7,420 nucleotides of DNA from Alphaproteobacteria bacterium (GTDB taxonomy: Bacteria; Pseudomonadota; Alphaproteobacteria; UBA828). The stretch lies in NCBI GenBank assembly GCA_030604165.1, contig JAUVWK010000127.1, forward strand, positions 1 to 7,420, in the 5' to 3' direction. Positions 1 through 5,918 of the stretch are shown piece by piece. Each line of letters begins with the position of its first letter. Positions within the stretch are counted from its first letter, which is position 1. Under the pieces are notes generated by a model. The model saw only the letters and a program-made list of their open reading frames with translations, searched no databases and was not told the origin of the DNA. The position numbers and the translations under genes were made by a program.

Positions 1-1
1 A

Positions 2-100
2 AACGGCCAACCCGGCGCTGACATGCCGGCCATGCGCGTCTTCGGCCTGCAGACCGCGGGCGACGTGCTGGCGTATGCGCAAACGCTGGGCCGCGACTGA
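2..100 (+). CDS. C-terminal end of an unidentified protein, possibly a c-type cytochrome (5' end outside window)
   Basis: An open frame enters from the left edge and ends at TGA (98-100), giving 32 residues that close with GDVLAYAQTLGRD. The segment GADMPAM followed by an amphipathic helix of the DVLAYAQTL type resembles the C-terminal end of class I c-type cytochromes, where a Met gives the sixth haem ligand and a final helix packs on the haem. The CxxCH haem site would lie outside the window, so this identification is tentative. Codon use is GC-rich like the neighbouring genes. The gene converges on the transporter operon and is not part of it. It could also be the tail of an unrelated protein ending in a similar helix. 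I am fairly sure it is coding and unsure of the product. Confidence 0.5.
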   Translation, partial: NGQPGADMPAMRVFGLQTAGDVLAYAQTLGRD

Positions 101-141
101 AGCGGAATTAGAGCCATTCACGAGCGTGTGGAATCGCTCAA

Positions 142-204
142 GGCCGCGACCGCGGCCCGCCGGTTATCCGGCGCGCCTGCGCAGGCGCGGACCGTCAGGT
201 CCGC
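142..204. terminator. Array of four adjacent inverted repeats between convergent genes, probable bidirectional transcription end
   Basis: The 124-base gap between the two convergent stop codons contains four perfect inverted repeats almost end to end: 142-157 (7-bp arms, AC spacer), 158-173 (6-bp arms, TTAT loop), 172-189 (18-base palindrome with no loop) and 187-204 (7-bp arms, GTCA loop). The first minus-strand stem begins 20 bases after the dppF stop. No run of T follows on either strand, so this is not a textbook intrinsic terminator. It could end transcription in both directions with Rho, or protect the mRNA 3' ends. The position between convergent genes supports a role at transcript ends, but the function is inferred. 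I see nothing else in 101-224. Confidence 0.5.
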
Positions 205-224
205 TGCCGTGAGCAAGAATAGGT

Positions 225-1262
225 TCAGACCGTCGCGCCGCCGCTTGTCGCGGCCCAGGTCCGCGCCGCCTCTTCGGCAAAATGGCAGGCGGCCTCGTGG
301 CCATCGCCGAGCGCCACGACGGGCGGGGTCTCGGCGCGGCAAAGATCGCGCGCCATGGGGCAGCGCGGGTGAAAGCGGCAGCCGCTCGGTACGGCGAGCG
401 GGCTGGGCACGTCGCCTTTCAGCACTGCTTCCCGGTGGCGGCGCTCCGGGATCAGCCGCGGCACCGCCTTCATCAATCCCTGGGTATAGGGGTGGCTCGG
501 CGCGGAGAAGATAGCGTCGGCCGCGCCGATCTCCACGATCTTGCCGAGATACATCACCGCTAGCCGGGTCGACATGTGGCGCACCACCGAAAGCTCGTGC
601 GCGATGAACAATATGGTGAGCCCCAACTCATCGCGAAGATCTTGCAGCAGGTTGAGGATCTGGGCTTGGATCGAAACGTCGAGCGCCGCCACGGGCTCGT
701 CGAGCACGAGGAAATTGGGACGCACCGCCAGCGCTCGGGCCAGGCCGACGCGTTGGCGCTGGCCGCCGCTGAGCGCGCTCGGATACCGCGCCGCCATATC
801 GGCCGAAAGGCCGACCAGCTCGAGCAGCTTGGCGACTTCGGCGACGACCTCGCTTTTCGCGCAGACAGCGTGGAAGCGCAGCACTTCGCCAAGCGTCTGG
901 CCGACGGTCATGCGCGGGTTGAGCGAGGAGTAGGGGTCTTGGAAAACCATCTGCATGTGCTGGCGCAGGGCGCGCAGCTCGCGCGTCTTCTGGGCCCTGA
1001 TCGGCGCGCCTTCGAAGGTGATGCGCCCCTCGCTCGCGCGGTAAAGCCCCAGCAGCGCGCGGCCGAGGGTGGTTTTGCCGCTGCCGCTCTCGCCCACCAG
1101 CCCGAGCGTCTCGTGTCTGGCGATGGTGAAGCTGACGCCGTCGACCGCGCGCAACCGTCGCGCGGATATGCCGCGCAGCAAGGCGGCGATCGAGCGCGAC
1201 GCGCGGAACTCGACCACCAGATCCTCGACTGCGACGACAGCGGCCGGCGCCGCCCGTGTCAT
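225..1262 (-). CDS. dppF: Dipeptide/oligopeptide ABC transporter ATP-binding protein, DppF/OppF type
   Basis: One of the two cytoplasmic ATPases that drive peptide import through the DppBC channel. The 345-residue protein has Walker A GESGSGKT (57-64), Q-loop Gln108 in VFQDPYSSLNP, signature LSGGQ (164-168), Walker B ending Asp188-Glu189, D-loop AALD (192-195) and H-loop His222, so it looks catalytically complete. The C-terminal oligopeptide-transporter extension carries Cys295, Cys301, Cys308 and Cys326, in a CX5CX6C plus C pattern. Length is normal for the family. I chose the ATG at 1262 because GGGAG sits 7 bases upstream (1270-1274). A second ATG at 1286 would overlap the dppD stop as ATGA and add 8 residues but has a poorer ribosome binding site. 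It is the last gene of the operon. DppF and OppF cannot be told apart without phylogeny. Confidence 0.95.
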   Translation of the reverse strand: MTRAAPAAVVAVEDLVVEFRASRSIAALLRGISARRLRAVDGVSFTIARHETLGLVGESGSGKTTLGRALLGLYRASEGRITFEGAPIRAQKTRELRALRQHMQMVFQDPYSSLNPRMTVGQTLGEVLRFHAVCAKSEVVAEVAKLLELVGLSADMAARYPSALSGGQRQRVGLARALAVRPNFLVLDEPVAALDVSIQAQILNLLQDLRDELGLTILFIAHELSVVRHMSTRLAVMYLGKIVEIGAADAIFSAPSHPYTQGLMKAVPRLIPERRHREAVLKGDVPSPLAVPSGCRFHPRCPMARDLCRAETPPVVALGDGHEAACHFAEEAARTWAATSGGATV

Positions 1263-1269
1263 GGCTTGG

Positions 1270-1274
1270 CTCCC
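1270..1274 (-). promoter_or_regulatory. Ribosome binding site of dppF
   Basis: On the minus strand GGGAG lies 7 bases upstream of the ATG at 1262, within the 20-base gap after the dppD stop. It favours this start over the ATG at 1286. Confidence 0.65.
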
Positions 1275-1282
1275 GTTTACGG

Positions 1283-2323
1283 TCATGCCCCGATGCGCTC
1301 GGGGTAAAGACAGGCGCTGTGATGCGCGGGGCCGACCTCGCGCAAGGCCACCGGAGTCTCGGCGCAGTCGGGCGAGGCGTGGCTGCAGCGCGCGGCGAAG
1401 GGGCAACCCGGATTGAGCCGCGTCAGGTCGGGCGGTTGGCCGGGAATCGGAAGCAACCGATCGTCGCGCCGCTCCACGCTCGGGATCGAGTTCATCAGCC
1501 CCACCGTGTAGGGGTGCTTGGGGTCATTGAACAACGCCTTGGTCGGCGCGGTCTCCATGATCTGGCCGGCATACATGACCGCCACCTCGTCGCAGGTCTC
1601 GGCGACCACGGCCATATCGTGAGAGACCAGCACCATGGCCATGCCGGTGCGTTCCTGAATCTCGAGCAGCAGCGCCAAGATCTGATCTTGAATGGTCACG
1701 TCGAGCGCCGTGGTCAGCTCGTCGGCGAGCAGCAGCTTCGGCTCGCCCGCCATGGCCATCGCCACCACGGCCCGCTGCAGCATGCCGCCTGACCATTGGA
1801 AGGGATACTCGCGCGCCCGCGCCTCGGGGCTCGGAATGCCGACCTGGCGCAGCAGCTCGATGCCTTGCCGGCGCGCCGCCGCGCGGCCTAGGCCATAATG
1901 CACGCGCAGCCCCTCGGTGATTTGGTCGCCGATCGGCCAAACCGGGTTGAGGCTGGTCATCGGGTTCTGGAACACCATCTTGATCTGGGTGCCGCGCACG
2001 CGGCGCATCTGCCGCTCGCTGAGCGTCAGCAGGTCGCGCCCCTCGAACAGCACGCGGCCCGCCGTGACGAAGCCGGGCGGGGAGGGAATCAAGCGCAGAA
2101 TGGCGCGGCACAGCACCGATTTTCCGCTGCCCGATTCCCCAACCACGCCAAGCGTCGCGCCCTTGCGCACCCGCAGAAAGACGTCGGCGTTGGCGCGAAT
2201 GGTGCCGTGGGCCAAGCGGAACTCGGTGACCAGGCCGCTGACCTCGAGCACGACTTCGCCGCTCCCCGCCCTCCGGCTCGCGGTGCGGGCCGCGTCGGTG
2301 CCCATTTCCGTCCCGGTTGCCAT
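1283..2323 (-). CDS. dppD: Dipeptide/oligopeptide ABC transporter ATP-binding protein, DppD/OppD type
   Basis: The second cytoplasmic ATPase of the importer, expected to pair with DppF. The 346 residues include Walker A GESGSGKS (62-69), Q-loop Gln119 in VFQNPMTSLNP, signature WSGGMLQR (177-184), Walker B ending Asp201-Glu202, D-loop Asp208 and H-loop His235. The residue after the catalytic Glu is Leu203, where the family usually has Pro (ADEPTTALD); the ATPase residues themselves are kept. Cys307, Cys313, Cys320 and Cys338 form the CX5CX6C plus C pattern, which in mycobacterial OppD holds a 4Fe-4S cluster; whether it does so here is inference. The ATG at 2323 follows the dppC stop with no gap (TAAATG), implying coupled translation. 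An in-frame ATG at 2305, after GGGACGGAA, is a possible alternative start. Confidence 0.95.
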   Translation of the reverse strand: MATGTEMGTDAARTASRRAGSGEVVLEVSGLVTEFRLAHGTIRANADVFLRVRKGATLGVVGESGSGKSVLCRAILRLIPSPPGFVTAGRVLFEGRDLLTLSERQMRRVRGTQIKMVFQNPMTSLNPVWPIGDQITEGLRVHYGLGRAAARRQGIELLRQVGIPSPEARAREYPFQWSGGMLQRAVVAMAMAGEPKLLLADELTTALDVTIQDQILALLLEIQERTGMAMVLVSHDMAVVAETCDEVAVMYAGQIMETAPTKALFNDPKHPYTVGLMNSIPSVERRDDRLLPIPGQPPDLTRLNPGCPFAARCSHASPDCAETPVALREVGPAHHSACLYPERIGA

Positions 2324-3196
2324 TTACAGGATGGTCTGATGCCGTTGGCCGAGCCGTTGCGACAGGCCGTCGCCGATCAGGCTCAGCCCCGTGCCCGTGA
2401 GCACGATGGCGAGGCCCGGCAGGGTGCAAATCCACCAGGCGTCGAAAATGAAATCGCGGCCCTCGGCGACCATCGCGCCCCACTCGGGCTCCGGCGGCTG
2501 CACGCCGAGGCCGAGGAAGCTCAGGCCCGAGAGCAGCAGCACGTTGAGCACGAAGTCGGCCATCGAAAATACGATGGACGAATTGATGATGTTGGGCAGC
2601 GCGTGGCGAAAGATGATGCGCGAGGTCGGGTAGCCCAGCGTGCGCGCCGCGAGCATGTAGTCCTTGTTGCGCTCCACCAGCATTTCAGCCCGCGCCAGCC
2701 GCGCATACATGGTCCACGCCACGAGGAACACGGCGATATAGATGTTGTGAACGCCGGGCCCGAGGATGGCGATGATGACGATGATCAGCACCAGAAACGG
2801 AAAGGCGATGGCGGTATCCAGCACGCGCATCAGCACGACATCGAAGGTGCCGCCGAAATAGCCCGCCAGCGCGCCCAGGGCGACGCCGTAGATCATCGGC
2901 ACGTAGGTGATGATGAAGCCGACCGTCAAGTCGATGCGGATGCCGTAGATCACCCGGCTGAAGAGGTCGCGGCCGACCATGTCGGTGCCGAAGAGATGGT
3001 CCCAACTCGGCGGCAGCAGCACTTGGTCATAGTCCTGGAAATAGGGGTTGTAGGGCGCGACCACCGGCGCAAAGATGCCGGCCAGAACGATCAGCCCGAC
3101 GATCGAGACGCCCACTTTCATGGTGACCGACCAGCGGCCGATTTCGCCGCGCACCGCGAACGCCGCCGAAATCGATCTCGCCGTCAGTGCGGTCAC
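2324..3196 (-). CDS. dppC: Dipeptide/oligopeptide ABC transporter permease, DppC/OppC type
   Basis: An inner-membrane permease that forms half of the translocation channel with DppB. The 290 residues begin with a short cytoplasmic tail and a first membrane segment (about 28-47). The DppC hallmark HLFGTDMVGRDLFSRV follows at 67-82, then four or five more hydrophobic segments. The cytoplasmic EAA loop that contacts the ATPases is seen as DYMLAARTLGYPTSRIIFRH (179-198), followed by ALPN. FLGLGVQPPEPEWGAM (228-243 region) is the usual DppC motif before the last membrane segment. Length matches the family. The start is a GTG at 3196, 4 bases after the dppB stop, with GAGC just upstream. An internal ATG (Met26) would remove most of the N-terminal tail and is less likely. 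Nothing looks broken in this gene. Confidence 0.94.
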   Translation of the reverse strand: MTALTARSISAAFAVRGEIGRWSVTMKVGVSIVGLIVLAGIFAPVVAPYNPYFQDYDQVLLPPSWDHLFGTDMVGRDLFSRVIYGIRIDLTVGFIITYVPMIYGVALGALAGYFGGTFDVVLMRVLDTAIAFPFLVLIIVIIAILGPGVHNIYIAVFLVAWTMYARLARAEMLVERNKDYMLAARTLGYPTSRIIFRHALPNIINSSIVFSMADFVLNVLLLSGLSFLGLGVQPPEPEWGAMVAEGRDFIFDAWWICTLPGLAIVLTGTGLSLIGDGLSQRLGQRHQTIL

Positions 3197-3200
3197 CGGA

Positions 3201-4142
3201 TCAGCTCTTCAAGACCCGGCGGTCCACGAGCATGTAGCTCAGGTCCGCCAGCAGGTTCACCACCATGACGAACAGGGCGAAGACGATGGTTAGTCCCTGA
3301 ATCACCGGATAGTCGCGGAAGCCGACCGAGCGCACCAAGAGCGAGCCGAGGCCGGGGATGGTAAAGACGTATTCGACGATGACCGCGCCGCTGAGCAACC
3401 AGCCGATATTGACGGACAGCACGGTAATCGCCGGGATCAGCGCGTTGCGTAGCACGTGCTTGACCATGATGCGGCTTGGGCTCAGGCCCTTGGAGCGCGC
3501 CACCTCGATATAGTCGGCCGTCATCACGTCGAGCATGGCGGCGCGCAGGCTCTGCACCAGGATCGGCGACAGAAACAGCGCGATGGTCAAGGCCGGCAGG
3601 AACAGATGCCAGAGATGATCGAAGAAACCCTCGCCGTAGCCACCGATCGGAAACCAGTTCAGGTTGAGGCTGAACAACATCACCAAAAGCAACGCCAGCC
3701 AGAACGACGGCATGGACAAACCGATCATGCCGCCCATTCGGATCACGTGGTCGGCCGGCCGGTGTGACTTCATGACGGCAATAATCGCCAGCGGCACGGC
3801 GACCGCGATGGAGAACACGGCGCCGTAGACCAACAGAAAAATCGATTTGTCGACGCGCTCGCCGACGATGACGGAGACCGGCTGGCGCTGAATAATCGAG
3901 GTGCCGAGATCGCCTTACAGGGCGTTGAGGATGAAGTTGCCGAACTGCACGAGCACCGGCTTGTCCAGGCCAAACTCCCGGTGTGCCGCGGCCAGCACTT
4001 GGTCCGTCGCGCGCCCGCCCAGCATGAGCTTGATCGGATCGCCCGGCACGAGTTGCAGCGCCAGGAAGGCGATCAGAGTCACCCCGATCAACACCGGGAT
4101 CATCTGCACGATGCGCCCTAAAATGTAGCCGAGAACGTTCAT
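3201..4142 (-). pseudogene. dppB: Dipeptide/oligopeptide ABC transporter permease, DppB/OppB type, interrupted by an in-frame stop
   Basis: The partner permease of DppC. The frame from ATG 4142 to TGA 3201 is 313 codons plus the final stop, a normal DppB length. Codon 76 (3915-3917) is TAA. Before it are the first membrane segment (about 9-29), LQLVPGDP and a periplasmic region ending FGNFILNAL. After it, in the same frame, comes GDLGTSIIQRQPVSVI, the expected continuation of DppB, then the remaining membrane segments. The EAA loop DYIEVARSKGLSPSRIMVKH (210-229) and a normal C-terminus DRRVLKS follow. No frameshift or other lesion is visible. CAA to TAA would be a one-base change. Unless the stop is a sequence error or is read through, the product is a 75-residue fragment and the importer lacks its channel. 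No well-placed restart codon follows the stop: TTG 3833 and the later ATG codons lie inside membrane-domain sequence. Confidence 0.9.
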
Positions 4143-4168
4143 CTCTCGTGTGGGCGCCTCTCAAGGCA

Positions 4169-4204
4169 ATCCCCTACCCGCCGAACGGCCGGCGGGCAGG
4201 GGAT
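4169..4204 (-). terminator. Strong intercistronic hairpin between the binding-protein gene and dppB
   Basis: Arms 4169-4182 and 4191-4204 are complementary over 14 positions with an 8-base loop. The only irregular pair is A/C as read on the plus strand but becomes G-U in minus-strand RNA, so the stem is complete only in the operon transcript. No U-run follows it. It probably acts as a partial terminator or as a barrier to 3'-to-5' decay, giving more binding protein than permease, as known for many binding-protein-dependent transporters. Confidence 0.65.
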
Positions 4205-4214
4205 CGAACGCTGC

Positions 4215-4251
4215 CGGGCGCGCCTCACTCGGCCTGGACCGGACGCGCCCG
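4215..4251 (-). repeat. Inverted repeat just downstream of the binding-protein stop codon
   Basis: Perfect 8-base arms CGGGCGCG (4215-4222) and CGCGCCCG (4244-4251) flank a 21-base loop, beginning 9 bases after the TAA of the binding-protein gene in the minus-strand transcript. Together with the hairpin at 4169-4204 it fills most of the 118-base gap before dppB. A role in mRNA 3'-end stability is likely but inferred. Confidence 0.45.
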
Positions 4252-4260
4252 CGCCGAAGC

Positions 4261-5847
4261 TTATTTGTCGAGCCACACGTCCTTCAGCCACCACGGGCCG
4301 GTGACCGAGTTGTGGAAGCCCTTCACGTAATTGGCATAGGCGTTGACGAAGGGTTTGAAGTTGAGCGGCACGCTGTAGCCATCTCCATAGGTCTGCTGCT
4401 GGGCCTTGCAATAGAGCTCGGCCCGCACCGCCGGATCCGAGGCTTGGCGCGCCTGGACCAGCCACTGCACCACGTCCTCGTTCTTGTAGGCCGAGAAGAA
4501 CGAGTTGAAGACGTTGTAGTCGGCCTGAATCGAGGCCAGGAAGTCCTGGTCGTTGGTGTCGCTCGTGATGTAGGAGACAAACGCCTGAAAGTCGCCTTCC
4601 TCAGTCCTGCCATAGGCGGTGCCCACATCCAGCTCGACGATTTCGATGGTGAGCCCGGCGGCCTCCCAGCCCTGCTGCAGGACTTGCGCCGCCTGACGAG
4701 CCGGGGCGTCGCCGGATGGCACCATCACCTCGATCGCCGTGCCATCATAGCCGGCTTCCTCGACCAACGCCTTGGCCTTGGCGGGATCGTACGGGATCAA
4801 CGCGACCGTATCGCAGTGGTAATTGATAATCGGCATGTAGGAGTTGGGAATCGTGCCATAGCCGAAATAGACTACCTTGAGAATCGCCTCGCGGTTGGCG
4901 GCGTAATTGAGCGCCAGGCGAATGCGCTTGTCGTCCAGCGGCGCGGCTTCGTGATTGAGATAGACATAGTCGAGCCTAAACGATGGCGAGACCTCGAGTG
5001 TCAGGTTGGGGTCGGCTTCCACCGACTTGGCCTGGTTCAACGGGACCACGTTGACGACGTCGTAGTCGCCGCCCTTCAGACCCAGCATGCGCACGTTGGT
5101 CTCCGGCACATAGAGCATCTCGATGCGGTCGAGATAGGCTGCCGGCCCGCCATCGGCCCGGCGGTCCCAATAATGCTCGTTGGGCAACAGGACGAGCTTA
5201 GAGCCGCGCTCGTAACTCTCGACCTTGAAAGGGCCCGCGCAGACCGGGGCGACGCCGAATTGCTCGGGATCCGCTTCGTACACGTTCTTGCTGATGATGC
5301 CGGCGGCGAACAGCGAAACCACCGAGAGTAGCGGCGTGAACGGTTCGGTCAGGGTAATGCGCAAGACATGCTCGCCGACCGCCTCGCGTGTCATCGCCGG
5401 AAAGACGAAGCCGAGATAGCCCTCCGGGTCGGCCGCCTGGTCCAGCGAGAACAAGACGTCGTCGATGGTCACGGGATCGCCCGAGCTGAATTTGGCCTCG
5501 CGCAGCTTGAACTCGTAGACCATGCCGTCGTCGGAGATGGTCCAGGATTCGGCCAGCGCCGGGCGCAGCCCATAGCCCGAATCGTCGGGTTCGATCAGCG
5601 AATCGCAGATCTGCTCGATGGCCCAGATCGAGCCATTGTCGGAAATCTTGAAGCCCGTGAGGTTTAGCGGCTCCTCGGGCAGCGCGAACCGCAGCACGCC
5701 GCCGCGCTTGGCCTCCTCGGCGTCCGCGTCGTGCGTCGCCGCCGTGGCGGCCAGCAACCCGGTAGCCAGCAGGGCGCCCGCCGCGAGCACGGCGATGCCG
5801 CGCGCGCCGCTTTTGAGGCAGCGCTCGGTCTCGTGAAACAGTCTCAT
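4261..5847 (-). CDS. Peptide-type ABC transporter substrate-binding protein (family 5, DppA/OppA-like)
   Basis: A periplasmic protein that captures the solute and hands it to the DppBC channel. The 528 residues begin with a Sec signal peptide: a basic n-region (to Arg16), a hydrophobic core (about 18-37) and a likely cleavage after ADA43. There is no lipobox, so it should be soluble and periplasmic. The mature part starts with GGVLRFALPEE and has the family 5 signature LAESWTISDDGMVYEFKLRE followed by KFSSGDPVTIDDV (about 98-131). The C-terminus ends in WLKDVWLDK; length is typical. The ATG at 5847 is set by GGGGAG 8 bases upstream and by the signal peptide; the same frame runs open far upstream but is not coding there. 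It follows the C69 gene by 71 bases and precedes dppB by 118 bases with two hairpins. The substrate (dipeptide, oligopeptide, glutathione or modified peptide) cannot be read from sequence, so I give no symbol. Confidence 0.94.
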   Translation of the reverse strand: MRLFHETERCLKSGARGIAVLAAGALLATGLLAATAATHDADAEEAKRGGVLRFALPEEPLNLTGFKISDNGSIWAIEQICDSLIEPDDSGYGLRPALAESWTISDDGMVYEFKLREAKFSSGDPVTIDDVLFSLDQAADPEGYLGFVFPAMTREAVGEHVLRITLTEPFTPLLSVVSLFAAGIISKNVYEADPEQFGVAPVCAGPFKVESYERGSKLVLLPNEHYWDRRADGGPAAYLDRIEMLYVPETNVRMLGLKGGDYDVVNVVPLNQAKSVEADPNLTLEVSPSFRLDYVYLNHEAAPLDDKRIRLALNYAANREAILKVVYFGYGTIPNSYMPIINYHCDTVALIPYDPAKAKALVEEAGYDGTAIEVMVPSGDAPARQAAQVLQQGWEAAGLTIEIVELDVGTAYGRTEEGDFQAFVSYITSDTNDQDFLASIQADYNVFNSFFSAYKNEDVVQWLVQARQASDPAVRAELYCKAQQQTYGDGYSVPLNFKPFVNAYANYVKGFHNSVTGPWWLKDVWLDK

Positions 5848-5855
5848 CGGATCAT

Positions 5856-5861
5856 CTCCCC
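5856..5861 (-). promoter_or_regulatory. Ribosome binding site of the binding-protein gene
   Basis: GGGGAG on the minus strand, 8 bases before ATG 5847. An out-of-frame ATG at 5855 opens a three-codon frame (ATG ATC CGA TGA) that ends on the true start codon; it is probably incidental. Confidence 0.75.
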
Positions 5862-5863
5862 AT

Positions 5864-5887
5864 GGTTTGTTCGGTTCTTGTTTGCTC
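5864..5887 (-). promoter_or_regulatory. C/A-rich, U-free leader tract upstream of the binding-protein ribosome binding site
   Basis: In the minus-strand transcript these 24 bases contain no U, few G, and repeated ACAA/AACC words, in sharp contrast to the GC-rich surroundings. They end two bases before the ribosome binding site. In enterobacteria the small RNA GcvB binds C/A-rich sites in the dppA and oppA leaders, and alphaproteobacterial AbcR small RNAs also target transporter leaders. A similar role here is only inferred; it may simply keep the leader unstructured. Confidence 0.35.
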
Positions 5888-5918
5888 GGAGCCGGCGCGG
5901 ACCCGCGGTTGGGGCCGC

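Noticed and set aside
1263..1406. N-terminal extension of dppF into the dppD gene
   Set aside because: The extension is Arg-rich without ATPase similarity and overlaps the end of dppD in another frame. Good starts exist at 1262 and 1286.
1898..3268. Long plus-strand open frame of 456 codons opposite dppD and dppC
   Set aside because: It lies fully antisense to two genes with clear family motifs, is rich in His, Asp, Arg and Gln as expected for antisense reading of GC-rich membrane-protein codons, and shows no domain.
3201..3833. Downstream part of dppB as a separate short permease gene starting at TTG 3833
   Set aside because: The preceding 27 codons, back to the TAA, encode the normal DppB sequence in the same frame, and no ribosome binding site is evident. 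It is the same gene interrupted by a stop.
3915..3917. Recoding of the dppB stop as selenocysteine or pyrrolysine
   Set aside because: The codon is TAA, not TGA or TAG, and DppB has no known special residue at this site.
4150..5331. Plus-strand open frame of 393 codons opposite the binding-protein gene
   Set aside because: It is antisense to a well-supported gene, runs through the hairpin region, and has no recognisable fold or ribosome binding site.
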